A stretch of DNA of 20,673 bases from positions 1 through 20,673 of the forward strand of contig JALREG010000140.1 in assembly GCA_023253905.1 (NCBI GenBank), given 5' to 3'. Shown one piece after another: positions 8,350 through 15,565 of the stretch (positions are counted from its first letter, which is position 1; each line of letters starts with the position of its first letter). This DNA is from Burkholderiaceae bacterium. Lineage in GTDB: Bacteria; Pseudomonadota; Gammaproteobacteria; Burkholderiales; Burkholderiaceae. The notes beneath the pieces are model-generated. The model was not told the origin of the DNA, did not search any database, and saw nothing but the letters and a program-made list of their open reading frames with translations. The translations under genes and the position numbers were made by a program.

Positions 8350-9597
8350 TCAGCGAAGAACCGTGATGGTGGCGAGTGGCTCGCGCTCGCTCTCGAACCG
8401 CAGCCGCAAGCCCTGTCTGCGCCCGGCAAGTTCGAGCGCCTCGCGCGCGGCACGCGTATCGGCGATCCCCGGGCGGAATCGCGCTCGCAGCCGGCCGTCC
8501 CGGTATTCAAGTGACCCGATCGCATCCTGCGCCTGGGTGCCCAGCGCAAGACCCAGGCCAACCACCAGCGGCAGAAAATCGTCGGGACTGGTCTGTCCGG
8601 CCCTGGCGCGCAACTGCGCCACATGGCGCTGCATCTGGAGTACCGGATCGACCCGCGTGGTGCCGGCGGGAAATACCTGGGCGAAGGATCGGTCGAGCGT
8701 GGCCAGCAACTCGGCCTGTTCCCGCGCGAGCGAATACCAGTGCAGATTGAGACCCGCGACCGCCAGTGCTGCACAGGCGAGTGCGCCCGCCAGCGGCCAG
8801 CGCCAGGCACGCCAATCGAGTGCAGAGGCCCAGCGCGCGAGCGCGCCCGCACGCTGCGCGGCCAGCAGATCAACCGCCGCCGAGCCGGGCGTTGGCAGTT
8901 CGCCGAGCCGAAGCACCACGCCGGCTTCAGCAGCCGACTCGCGAAGCACCGCGCGCCAGGCGTCATCCTCGGCCAACCCCAGAACTTCGCCCCCACCACT
9001 CGCCGCGAGCAAAGCCCAGGCCGATCGCAACGCCTCGCGCCGGGTGTGAAGTTCGGCGCCCGCTGCAAGCCCCACTCCGTCGCCGGCCGCAGGCAGCACC
9101 GCGATCGACGACCCGACACAGAGCAGCACCGCCACCGAACCGGGCTGACGTAGCTGAAGCGCCTGCGCCGGCCACACCGCCGTTACCCGAATCCCGCGAC
9201 GCTCGAAGGCCTGCGTGACCACATCAAGCCAATGCCTGTCGACGGCCGCCACCAGGCGCTCCGCGCCACCGTCGGAGCCACCCAGCGCCCAGGCGCAGGT
9301 CTGCGGATCCTGCAGGATCTGATCTTCAAGCAGATTGGGAAGCGCCCGCTGCAGCCGGGCTGCGGGTAGCGCCGGCAGGCGCGCTCGGAGCAGCGTCACA
9401 TCTCGCGCATCAACGATGAGGCGCACGGACCGCATATTCGGCAGCGCTTCAAGACCCGCACGCACGATCACAGGCCGATCGCGCGAGGGACCCGCCGCCA
9501 CCAGAAGACTGTTCTCGCCCGCCAGCGACCGCTCGCCCGCAACCCGCGGCGGCAGCCAGACGATCGCCTCTCCCCGCCTCAGAACTGCTGCCGCCAT
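8350..9597 (-). CDS. gspL: Type II secretion system protein GspL
   Basis: GspL links the cytoplasmic ATPase GspE to the periplasmic parts of the machine. The protein has 415 residues. The cytoplasmic actin-like region spans about 1-260 and includes the family feature RLQRALPNLLEDQILQDPQ (about 81-99). A single membrane helix lies at about 266-286. The periplasmic part has a coiled coil (about 287-335) and a C-terminal ferredoxin-like domain. The ATG at 9597 lies inside the end of gspK, giving a 19-bp overlap. The extreme N-terminus looks short, so a few residues could be misplaced, but the only ATG that fits the domain start is this one. Confidence 0.93.
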   Translation of the reverse strand: MAAAVLRRGEAIVWLPPRVAGERSLAGENSLLVAAGPSRDRPVIVRAGLEALPNMRSVRLIVDARDVTLLRARLPALPAARLQRALPNLLEDQILQDPQTCAWALGGSDGGAERLVAAVDRHWLDVVTQAFERRGIRVTAVWPAQALQLRQPGSVAVLLCVGSSIAVLPAAGDGVGLAAGAELHTRREALRSAWALLAASGGGEVLGLAEDDAWRAVLRESAAEAGVVLRLGELPTPGSAAVDLLAAQRAGALARWASALDWRAWRWPLAGALACAALAVAGLNLHWYSLAREQAELLATLDRSFAQVFPAGTTRVDPVLQMQRHVAQLRARAGQTSPDDFLPLVVGLGLALGTQAQDAIGSLEYRDGRLRARFRPGIADTRAAREALELAGRRQGLRLRFESEREPLATITVLR

Positions 9598-10652
9598 ACC
9601 AGATCGACTCGCGCCGGCCCCCTGAAAAATAGCGCCTCGGTAGACGCCTCTACTCGTTCGAAGCGTACCATCCCAACCAGCAGAAAAAAGCTCGACCCGA
9701 CTGAAAATAGCTCGGCATTGAGCGAGATCGGGGGATTGAACCGGCTGCCCGCCTGTTCGATGGTGGTGGAAACCACACGCTCCCGCGCCAGGACAAACCC
9801 GCGTGCAGCATCCAGGGTCAGATCATCAGCCAGCGCCGCGATCACCTCGGCCGGTGCAGTGTTCACATTCACCCGCGTGCTAGCCGTGCTGTGACGGGCA
9901 TCACCAGAGGGGATGTGTTTAGGCAGCAGTACGGCAAACGGCATCAGGGCCTCGACCACGCGCTCGTCAAAACCCGGCAGCCGCAAGAGTTCGCTCATTT
10001 TGAGTGGCGGCGCGAGTGGCGGAATCGGCGCCATGGCTCTCTGGGCGGGAGCAACCGGCGGGGGCGAACCCGACGCCGCCGGCACACCCGCCGATCCCGC
10101 GGCCCCCCCGGCAACCGCCCCCCCCTGATCGCCTGCCGCTGCCGGGGGCGCGGGGTAAGACTCGAGCAAGCGCCTCGTCAGGGCTGATTCCAGTTCAGGG
10201 GGGAGACCCAGGAGCGCGAGCAACCGGCGAAACGCAGCGGCCTGGTTCTCCACGGGCTTGCCGTCGTGCACCAGGTTACTCAGGTTGAGCCGTCCCTGGG
10301 CATCAAAGATCTGCCCAGCGATCAGGGCCGAGCGAGTGCTGCCCGATATGCGAGCCCCTGCGGTCACCGTTTCATCGAGCCGGGTTTCGGCCACCGGAAC
10401 GGCCCAGGTCTCCTGGAGATGATCGACCTGGCCGCTCGAGCTCTGGTCAGACCGAAGCACCACCGCAGCCCAGTCGAGCACAGCGGTCTCGATCCAGCGC
10501 AGCTGCGCGCTCGCGAAACGATTCTGCACCGACCGCGTAGCCAGGTGCTGGCGCCAGAACAGACTGGCCACCAGCAGCGTCGCGATCGACACCAGCACCA
10601 GCACGCTCACGATCGCCGCACCCCGCTCACGATAAAAATGACGGCGCATCAT
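9579..10652 (-). CDS. gspK: Type II secretion system minor pseudopilin GspK
   Basis: GspK is the large minor pseudopilin that caps the pseudopilus tip together with GspI and GspJ. The protein has 357 residues. The short prepilin leader ends at Gly11 (RERG, cut before AAIVSVLVLV). Residue 5 of the mature chain is Ser rather than Glu, as is usual for GspK. The inserted alpha domain (FDAQGRLNLSNLV near 116-128, PPELESALTRRLLESYP near 151-167) and the final VNVNTAPAEVIAAL (about 261-274) are typical. Between them lies an unusual Ala/Pro/Gly-rich stretch (about 167-217). The gene starts 2 bp after the gspJ stop and overlaps gspL by 19 bp. A second Met follows the first, and either could be used. 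Confidence 0.95.
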   Translation of the reverse strand: MMRRHFYRERGAAIVSVLVLVSIATLLVASLFWRQHLATRSVQNRFASAQLRWIETAVLDWAAVVLRSDQSSSGQVDHLQETWAVPVAETRLDETVTAGARISGSTRSALIAGQIFDAQGRLNLSNLVHDGKPVENQAAAFRRLLALLGLPPELESALTRRLLESYPAPPAAAGDQGGAVAGGAAGSAGVPAASGSPPPVAPAQRAMAPIPPLAPPLKMSELLRLPGFDERVVEALMPFAVLLPKHIPSGDARHSTASTRVNVNTAPAEVIAALADDLTLDAARGFVLARERVVSTTIEQAGSRFNPPISLNAELFSVGSSFFLLVGMVRFERVEASTEALFFRGPARVDLVWRQQF

Positions 10653-10654
10653 GT

Positions 10655-11410
10655 TCAGTCCCGAATGGAAAACACGCGCACGAGCCGCTCGCCGCCGCGA
10701 ATCAACGACAGTTCCACCCCGGTGACGCTGTCGCCCGTTCCGTCGATCCGCTGGCCAGGCGGTAGCCAGCCCAGGCCGGGTCGATACAGGCGCCAGCTGA
10801 TTGCGTCGACCCGCTCGACCAGCGGCTGCCAGGTGGTGGCATCGACCGTGGAGCGCGCCCCGAAGGCAGTATCAGCGAGGGCGTCGGGGCTGCCCGGCCA
10901 CCACAACACGAATCCGCGCTCGAGCCGGCCGCCTTCGAGGCGCCAGACCACCCGCTGTAGCCCGCTGGCACGCGACGGATCGCCTGCGGTCGAGCCTGTT
11001 GATGAAAACGCTGCCACCGCCGGCGCCTCGCGAATGAGGTCAAGCTGCCCGCCCGTAGTGGTGTCGCGTCCGCCCGGCGATTCGGTGAGTGCAACCGGCC
11101 CCCGCCCGGTGTCGAGCAGCCGCACTGGCCAGGAGCGACGCAGATCTTCCTCGACCTGAGCAAAAGCCACCACCAGCGCGCGCAGATCATCGCCCGCGCG
11201 GGTGATGCGTTCGCGCGCATCGATCAGGGCATCAAGCGCGCGCCAGGACATGAGCGCAAGCACCGACATCAGGGTTACCGCAATCAGCAGTTCAAGCAGC
11301 GTGAACCCACTCATGGGCCTGCGCCCGCGAAAGCGGGTTGCCCGCACTGGCCGCAGCCGATCGCCGAGCTGACCGCACACAACGGCGGGCCGACAGCGCG
11401 CAGCATTCAT
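10655..11410 (-). CDS. gspJ: Type II secretion system minor pseudopilin GspJ
   Basis: GspJ is a minor pseudopilin of the tip complex. The prepilin signature is MSG cut before FTLLELLIAVTLM, with Glu at mature position 5 needed for methylation and assembly. The ATG directly before the cut would leave a leader of only three residues with no positive charge. The upstream ATG at 11410, which overlaps the gspI stop as ATGA, is therefore preferred. It gives a leader of 35 residues rich in arginine. A GTG at residue 22 is another possible start. The C-terminal part contains WRLYRPGLGWLP and ends in a strand-rich domain typical of GspJ. The 251-residue total is slightly above the family norm because of the long leader. 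Confidence 0.93.
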   Translation of the reverse strand: MNAARCRPAVVCGQLGDRLRPVRATRFRGRRPMSGFTLLELLIAVTLMSVLALMSWRALDALIDARERITRAGDDLRALVVAFAQVEEDLRRSWPVRLLDTGRGPVALTESPGGRDTTTGGQLDLIREAPAVAAFSSTGSTAGDPSRASGLQRVVWRLEGGRLERGFVLWWPGSPDALADTAFGARSTVDATTWQPLVERVDAISWRLYRPGLGWLPPGQRIDGTGDSVTGVELSLIRGGERLVRVFSIRD

Positions 11411-11820
11411 CGCTGGTTCACCGCGAACCCGGTCAGTCGGGCGAGCCGGTGTCCGTCGGCAGGATTTTCGACGCCGAGTTCAATCCGTCTGAACGAAGGG
11501 TTGGGCGTTGCGAACACGTCTTCACTACACCGCAGCGCGACCGCCCCTATCGGGCACTCATAGGTACGGCGACCAACCGGCGGGAACTCGCCCATCAGGC
11601 GAATGGCAGACAATCGGTTCTCGGCACTCCATTGTGCATGGGTACGCAGCCGCGTCTCGCCCGAGGCCTGTGCGAGCGAAGCCCCCGCGCGCATCGCTGC
11701 CACCAGAGCGATCGAGGCGACGGTCAATGCGATCAGCACCTCCAGAAGCGTGAACCCCTGCTCCCGAGTCCGTGGGTGGAAAACCAGTGCTGTCCTGGGT
11801 GGCCGGTGGCGCAGGCTCAT
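11407..11820 (-). CDS. gspI: Type II secretion system minor pseudopilin GspI
   Basis: GspI initiates the pseudopilus tip complex with GspJ and GspK. I place the start at ATG 11820, 7 bp after the gspH stop. The longer open frame back to 11931 would lie inside gspH. This gives 137 residues. The leader MSLRHRPPRTALVFHPRTREQG (22 residues, cut after Gly22) precedes FTLLEVLIALTVAS with Glu5. The globular part includes AQWSAENRLSAIRLMGEFPP, which matches the usual GspI pattern of W-A-x-N after the helix, and a short beta domain with two cysteines (ECPIGAVALRC). It ends in an ATGA overlap with gspJ. Confidence 0.93.
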   Translation of the reverse strand: MSLRHRPPRTALVFHPRTREQGFTLLEVLIALTVASIALVAAMRAGASLAQASGETRLRTHAQWSAENRLSAIRLMGEFPPVGRRTYECPIGAVALRCSEDVFATPNPSFRRIELGVENPADGHRLARLTGFAVNQR

Positions 11821-11827
11821 GAGACGC

Positions 11828-12340
11828 TCATTCGACTGAAAAAATCCCAAGTCCGTTGGCAACAATCGCTGCCTGCACTCCCTCTCGCGAGAGCCGCAGG
11901 CGAAAAGGTATATCGACCTGTTCACGGCCAAATTCGATCACCCGCTGGCCATCGGCGCGTTCCAGCGTAAGCGTCGTCGGCGCGAACCACTCGCGCTCAC
12001 GTAGCGCCGGGTCGTCGGCGAGGGGCCACCACGCGCGATCGAGCCACACCACAAAGCGGTAGCGCTCCGCGTTGGACTCGAAGCGAACCGGTGCGCCGCG
12101 CAGCAGCGCTTCCTCGCGGGCAATCGCCATGAGACGAGCCAGCCGATCGGCCTCGTAGCGAAGGCTTCTGGACCGATCGGGCACAGCGAGCATCAGCGTC
12201 CCGGCGAGGACCGCTGCGATCAGCAAGGCCACCATCATTTCAACCAGCGTGAAGCCGGTCTGGCGGCTGCGCACCTCGCGCCCCAGTTGCCCGGGGCGGA
12301 CTGGTTCAGCGGTTAAGTGACCAGTTCCCGATGTCGGCAT
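11828..12340 (-). CDS. gspH: Type II secretion system minor pseudopilin GspH
   Basis: GspH is a minor pseudopilin thought to link the tip complex to the main GspG filament. The prepilin site is RQTG cut before FTLVEMMVALLIAAVL, with Glu5. The start is ambiguous. The ATG at 12340 has a good ribosome-binding stretch (GGGAGGCGAGGG) just upstream but gives a 29-residue leader and a 35-bp overlap with gspG. The GTG at 12274 would give a conventional 7-residue leader. I chose the ATG because of the ribosome-binding site. The body has the GspH-like sequence MAIAREEALLRGAPVRFES after the helix and a beta-rich C-terminal domain. Length from the ATG is 170 residues. Confidence 0.92.
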   Translation of the reverse strand: MPTSGTGHLTAEPVRPGQLGREVRSRQTGFTLVEMMVALLIAAVLAGTLMLAVPDRSRSLRYEADRLARLMAIAREEALLRGAPVRFESNAERYRFVVWLDRAWWPLADDPALREREWFAPTTLTLERADGQRVIEFGREQVDIPFRLRLSREGVQAAIVANGLGIFSVE

Positions 12341-12770
12341 TGACGCCCTCGCCTCCCGGCTGGCCGTCAGCGCCCAGGCTGAAGACGTCGATTTCGCCGC
12401 GAACCCCCGGGCTCAGGTATTGATAGGGCCGCCCCCAAGGATCATTGGGCGCCTGCTTGAGATAAGCCTTCCAGTTTTGCGGAACCGGCTCAACGGAAGG
12501 CCGTACGGCGAGCGCCGTCAACCCCTGCTCGGTGCTGGGGTAGCGCTGGTTATCCAGCCGATAGAGGTCCAGCGCCTGAAGAATTTGCGCCACCTCAGCC
12601 TGCGCAGCGCGAACCCTGGCCTCGTCGGGCTTACTCATGATCCTGGGCACAGCGATCGCCGCGAGAATGCCGAGAATGACAATGACGACCATCAATTCGA
12701 TCAGCGTGAATCCGCGCTGCCGAATCCGGTCTCTGAACGATTCTCGTTGCCTGCCAAGCCGCCGCTGCAT
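12306..12770 (-). CDS. gspG: Type II secretion system major pseudopilin GspG
   Basis: GspG is the main subunit of the pseudopilus. From ATG 12770 it has 154 residues: a basic 20-residue leader ending RQRG, then FTLIELMVVIVILGILAAIA with Glu5, and VPRIMSKPDEARVRAA. The C-terminal domain carries the conserved features DLYRLDNQRYPSTEQGL, NDPWGRPYQYLSPG and the calcium-binding loop SLGADGQPGGEG near 131-142, ending IGNWSLNR. The open frame continues upstream to 12926, but that would run through the divergent gspC start and adds a sequence with no leader character. This is the first gene of the eleven-gene T2SS operon, and its promoter should lie in 12771-12868. Confidence 0.96.
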   Translation of the reverse strand: MQRRLGRQRESFRDRIRQRGFTLIELMVVIVILGILAAIAVPRIMSKPDEARVRAAQAEVAQILQALDLYRLDNQRYPSTEQGLTALAVRPSVEPVPQNWKAYLKQAPNDPWGRPYQYLSPGVRGEIDVFSLGADGQPGGEGVNADIGNWSLNR

Positions 12771-12868
12771 TTGAAAATTCCGAAAAAGAACCCGGGCTAT
12801 GATATCAGCGGCCATGGCAACTGCTGCCGCCCGCCGCTTGACCTCGGACATTGAACTATCGCACTGCC
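12771..12868. promoter_or_regulatory. Divergent promoter region between gspG and gspC
   Basis: This 98-bp gap separates the two T2SS transcription units, which point away from each other, so promoters for both should be here. It is locally more AT-rich near gspG (TTGAAAATTCCG) and contains the palindrome GATATC inside tatgatatcag (12798-12808). TATGAT at 12798-12803 resembles a -10 box for the + strand, and the reverse strand has TATCAT. Neither has a well-spaced -35 box, so I do not assign exact promoters. No operator or clear transcription-factor site was recognised. Confidence 0.5.
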
Positions 12869-13339
12869 ATGAGTCGCTTTCGTTACAGCCCTTCACGGAT
12901 CTCCTCCGCCGGCCTGGTCGGCGCACTCACGATCGTCGCCTGCGCCGGGACAATCATCTGGTGGGGGGTCCTGCTGAGCGCCCCGAAACCGGCAATCGCT
13001 CCGGCAGTTGAGCCCACGCTCACCCAGCCCGACCCGGCGGCTGCGTTCGCACTTTTTGGTTCGGTCGGGCGCGTTGCCGCCGGCGCACCCGATTCGCGGC
13101 TGGGTGCAATCCGGGTGGTCGGCGTGATCGTTCACCCCAAACTGGGTGCCGCCCTGCTGTCGGTGAACGGGGCACCGCCCAAGGCGTACGCGGTCGGGGA
13201 AAACGTCGCTCCGGGGCTCAACCTGCGCGAAGTCAACGCCGACGGCGCGGTGTTTGATCGCTTCGGCGAGCGCATCGAGGTCGCGGCGCCTCGCCGCACC
13301 AGCGTTGAGCTACTCAACCGGGACGCCCCCAGGCCCTAG
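12869..13339 (+). CDS. gspC: Type II secretion system protein GspC, short form without PDZ domain
   Basis: GspC is the inner-membrane connector whose HR domain contacts the N0 domain of GspD. I start at ATG 12869 (156 residues). A TTG six codons upstream is also in frame. The protein has a short basic cytoplasmic start, one membrane helix (about 17-37), a proline/alanine linker, and then the HR domain (about 53-148) with FALFGSV, IRVVGVIVHPKLGAALLSVNG, AYAVGENVAPGLNLREV and FDRFGERIEV. It ends right after the HR domain, so the PDZ or coiled-coil domain of the enterobacterial and Pseudomonas forms is missing. The stop is natural, and no frameshifted PDZ remnant follows. It is transcribed away from the rest of the cluster. 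Confidence 0.9.
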   Translation: MSRFRYSPSRISSAGLVGALTIVACAGTIIWWGVLLSAPKPAIAPAVEPTLTQPDPAAAFALFGSVGRVAAGAPDSRLGAIRVVGVIVHPKLGAALLSVNGAPPKAYAVGENVAPGLNLREVNADGAVFDRFGERIEVAAPRRTSVELLNRDAPRP

Positions 13340-13404
13340 CCGGCTCAGCTGTACAAGGCCCCTGGCTGGGCTCTGATACTCCGCTCGGACCGCAGCACGT
13401 TCGA

Positions 13405-13410
13405 TAGAAT
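13405..13410 (+). promoter_or_regulatory. Possible -10 box for the tetR-thyA-folA unit
   Basis: TAGAAT within tcgatagaatccgcg lies 15 bp before the ATG at 13426 and resembles a sigma-70 -10 element. No convincing -35 hexamer lies at the expected distance. If this promoter is real, transcription would begin about 9 bp before that ATG and leave no room for a ribosome-binding site. This is a reason to suspect that the TetR start is further downstream. Confidence 0.35.
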
Positions 13411-13425
13411 CCGCGCCATTCAATA

Positions 13426-14145
13426 ATGACAACCGCGCAACGGATCGACCATGAGCGCGCGCGGAAAACGACCCGGATCGTGACACAGCAACTTTCCACC
13501 CGCTCGGCAGACATGCATTCCGCGCAGGAATCGGCATCACTGTCGCCGCAGCGAAAATCATTCCGGGCAACGCAGTTTGAAGCGCGTGAAGAGGCCATCC
13601 TAGACGCCACCAACCGGTTGCTGGCCGTACGTGGCTACGAACTCATGTCAATGGACGATATCGCGGCAGAGGTCGGTATCGCGAAGGGCAGCCTCTACAA
13701 GCACTTCGCCTCGAAAGACACGCTGGCGGTTGCGGTGATGCTGCGGCTGTTGCGGCGCACCAGCGAAGCGCTCGATGCGCTTCCCGACTCCCTGCCCGCA
13801 GTGGCGCAGCTTCGGGCCCTGCTGGAGTGGGTGCTGCGCGAGCGGCTGGCGGGAGGCGTTCCGCACCTGCCCTCCACCAGCGCCGCAGTGCGCGAAGCGC
13901 TCACCCGCTCACGCGAGTATGTCGATCTGCTGATCGCGGTCTCCGAGCGGATCGGCACGCTGATCCACCGCGCACAGACCGACGGCGCAATCGCCTCGCA
14001 CTATCGCGAAGAGTTTCTTCTCTATCATTTTTATGCGCGCTCCTGCGACCCCACGCTCGATTTCCTGCGTGAGTCGGGTGCCCTGAGCGAAGACGATATC
14101 GTCGACCACATGACCTCGGCCACCTTCGAAGGCCTCGGCCCGTGA
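13426..14145 (+). CDS. TetR/AcrR-family transcriptional regulator
   Basis: This DNA-binding regulator has 239 residues from ATG 13426. The TetR_N helix-turn-helix is clear at about residues 54-103: [19 protein letters not shown], then [21 protein letters not shown], then [10 protein letters not shown]. The first 50 residues are polar and not part of the fold, so the true start may be GTG 13480 or ATG 13513. None of the candidates has a strong ribosome-binding site. The C-terminal ligand domain (about 110-239) is helical and I cannot assign its ligand. Its stop overlaps the thyA GTG start by four bases, so the regulator is co-translated with thyA and folA. TetR proteins usually repress their own operon or a neighbour. 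Whether it controls thyA-folA, the divergent T2SS or something distant cannot be told from sequence. Confidence 0.9.
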   Translation: MTTAQRIDHERARKTTRIVTQQLSTRSADMHSAQESASLSPQRKSFRATQFEAREEAILDATNRLLAVRGYELMSMDDIAAEVGIAKGSLYKHFASKDTLAVAVMLRLLRRTSEALDALPDSLPAVAQLRALLEWVLRERLAGGVPHLPSTSAAVREALTRSREYVDLLIAVSERIGTLIHRAQTDGAIASHYREEFLLYHFYARSCDPTLDFLRESGALSEDDIVDHMTSATFEGLGP

Positions 14146-14936
14146 AAGCCTATCTCGACCTGATGCGCCATGTTCTCGAACGGGGCGAATCGAAGTCCGA
14201 CCGTACGGGCACCGGTACGCTCTCGGTGTTTGGCTGGCAGATGCGTTTTGACCTTGCCGAGGGTTTTCCGCTGGTCACCACCAAGAAGTTGCACCTGCGC
14301 TCGATCATTCACGAGCTTCTGTGGTTTCTGCAGGGCTCCACCAACGTCGCTTATCTGCGCGACAACGGTGTCAGCATCTGGGATGAATGGGCTGACGATC
14401 AGGGCGAGTTGGGTCCGGTCTACGGCTATCAGTGGCGCAATTGGCCCGCGGGCGACGGCGGCACCATCGATCAGATCTCGGACGTGGTGGATCGGATCCG
14501 CCGAGACCCCTCCTCGCGGCGCCTCATCGTATCGGCCTGGAATGTCGCCGATCTGCCAAAAATGGCGCTGGCGCCCTGTCATGCGTTCTTCCAGTTTCAT
14601 GTAGCGGGGGGGCGGTTGTCCTGCCAGATGTATCAGCGCAGCGCCGATATTTTTCTGGGTGTTCCGTTCAATATTGCATCGTATGCGCTCCTCACCCACA
14701 TGGTGGCGCAGCAATGCGATCTGCAACCCGGCGATTTCATCTGGACGGGCGGCGACTGCCATCTTTATCTCAACCATCTCGAACAGGCCCGCGCGCAACT
14801 CGCGCGCGAGCCCTTCCCGCTGCCCCGCCTCACCCTCCTGCGCCGTCCGGATTCCATCTTCGACTACCGGTTCGAAGACTTCGAGATCGCCGGCTATCAG
14901 TCGCATCCGCACATCAAGGCCCCGGTCGCGGTATGA
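14142..14936 (+). CDS. thyA: Thymidylate synthase ThyA
   Basis: ThyA converts dUMP and methylene-tetrahydrofolate to dTMP and dihydrofolate. The 264-residue length equals that of E. coli ThyA, and the numbering is the same. Catalytic Cys146 sits in [12 protein letters not shown]. The phosphate-binding arginines R21, R126, R127 and R166 are present, as are D169, N177, H207 and Y209, with [16 protein letters not shown] near 80-95 and [12 protein letters not shown] near 176-187. The C-terminus, IKAPVAV, is standard. The start codon is GTG, overlapping the tetR stop (GTGA), with GAAGG nine bases upstream. The stop overlaps the folA ATG (ATGA). Confidence 0.98.
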   Translation: MKAYLDLMRHVLERGESKSDRTGTGTLSVFGWQMRFDLAEGFPLVTTKKLHLRSIIHELLWFLQGSTNVAYLRDNGVSIWDEWADDQGELGPVYGYQWRNWPAGDGGTIDQISDVVDRIRRDPSSRRLIVSAWNVADLPKMALAPCHAFFQFHVAGGRLSCQMYQRSADIFLGVPFNIASYALLTHMVAQQCDLQPGDFIWTGGDCHLYLNHLEQARAQLAREPFPLPRLTLLRRPDSIFDYRFEDFEIAGYQSHPHIKAPVAV

Positions 14937-15499
14937 CGCAGGGCGTCCGCGCGGTGGCACCGCGCCCCCTGATCACCCTGATCGTGGCCCGCGCCGCCAA
15001 TGGCGTGATCGGTCTGCACAACACTCTGCCCTGGCAGCTGCCTGAAGATCTCCGGCATTTCAAAGCCACCACCCTGGGTCATGTGCTGGTGATGGGCAGG
15101 AAAACCTTCGAGTCCATCGGCCGGCCGCTTCCGGGCCGTCGCACCATCGTGCTCACCCGCGATCCCTCCTGGACGCGCCCAGGTTGCGAGCGGGCGGCGT
15201 CAATGGATGAGGCAATCACGCTCGCGGGCGATGTCCCCAGCGTCTTTATTGCCGGGGGTGGGGAGATCTATCGCGCCGTACTCGACCAGGCCGATCAGGC
15301 GATCATCACCGAGATCGATCTCGAACCTGAGGGCGACGCCTTCTTCCCATCCCTCGATCCCGCGAAGTGGTTGCTGGAGTCGAGACAGACGTGTACCGGG
15401 GCAAGCGGCATCCGCTACGCGATCGCGCATTACCGCAACCTCGAGCGGGCACACTGGGCAACAGGCGGCTCGGCTACAATCAACGGCACGCCCCCGTAG
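14933..15499 (+). CDS. folA: Dihydrofolate reductase FolA
   Basis: FolA reduces dihydrofolate to tetrahydrofolate with NADPH, regenerating the cofactor used by ThyA just upstream. The 188-residue protein has an N-terminal extension of about 12 residues before [15 protein letters not shown]. The active-site stretch [13 protein letters not shown] carries Trp34 and the catalytic Asp39. The NADPH-binding parts [16 protein letters not shown] (about 55-70) and IAGGGEIY (about 106-113) are clear. After the usual C-terminal strand ([13 protein letters not shown]) there is a tail of about 16 residues ending ATINGTPP. The tail codons run into the tRNA-Arg gene, and the TAG stop (15497-15499) is formed by tRNA bases 8-10. 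The start overlaps the thyA stop by four bases. Confidence 0.96.
   Translation: MTQGVRAVAPRPLITLIVARAANGVIGLHNTLPWQLPEDLRHFKATTLGHVLVMGRKTFESIGRPLPGRRTIVLTRDPSWTRPGCERAASMDEAITLAGDVPSVFIAGGGEIYRAVLDQADQAIITEIDLEPEGDAFFPSLDPAKWLLESRQTCTGASGIRYAIAHYRNLERAHWATGGSATINGTPP
15475..15480 (+). promoter_or_regulatory. Possible -10 box of the tRNA-Arg promoter, inside folA
   Basis: TACAAT within ggctacaatcaacgg lies 9 bp before the first base of the tRNA. This is a plausible distance for a tRNA promoter with a very short 5' leader. No recognisable -35 box is present 16-18 bp upstream. The site lies within the extended C-terminal codons of folA. The tRNA may also be processed from the folA transcript. 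Confidence 0.35.
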
Positions 15500-15565
15500 C
15501 TCAGTGGATAGAGCATCCCCCTCCTAAGGGGAGGGTCACACGTTCGATTCGTGTCGGGGGCGCCA
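15490..15565 (+). tRNA. tRNA-Arg, anticodon CCU
   Basis: A complete 76-nt cloverleaf can be folded by eye. The acceptor stem is GCCCCCG paired with CGGGGGC, followed by T8-A9. The D arm is GCTC / AGTGGATA / GAGC. The anticodon arm is TCCCC, loop CTCCTAA, GGGGA, with anticodon CCT reading the rare arginine codon AGG. A five-base variable loop (GGGTC) follows, then the T arm ACACG / TTCGATT / CGTGT, discriminator G73 and an encoded CCA. The first ten bases overlap the end of folA on the same strand. The CCA ends one base before the stop codon of the convergent TPM gene. No terminator follows on the + strand. Confidence 0.97.

Noticed and set aside
11817..11831. Four-codon mini-frame (Met-Ser-Val-Ser) linking the gspH stop to the gspI start
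   Set aside because: The ATGA overlaps at both ends are neat, but so short a frame is easily due to chance and there is no evidence of its translation.
11821..11931. N-terminal extension of GspI
   Set aside because: It lies inside gspH; the ATG at 11820 gives a proper prepilin leader.
12771..12926. N-terminal extension of GspG
   Set aside because: It would run through the divergent gspC start and adds no leader character; the ATG at 12770 gives a plausible basic leader.
13320..13380. Terminator after gspC
   Set aside because: Partial inverted repeats (CCAGGCC and GGCCCCTGG) are imperfect and no T-tract follows.
14031..14960. 309-codon open frame on the - strand
   Set aside because: It is antisense to thyA, which is certain by every active-site residue. 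Long antisense frames opposite thyA arise from codon bias.
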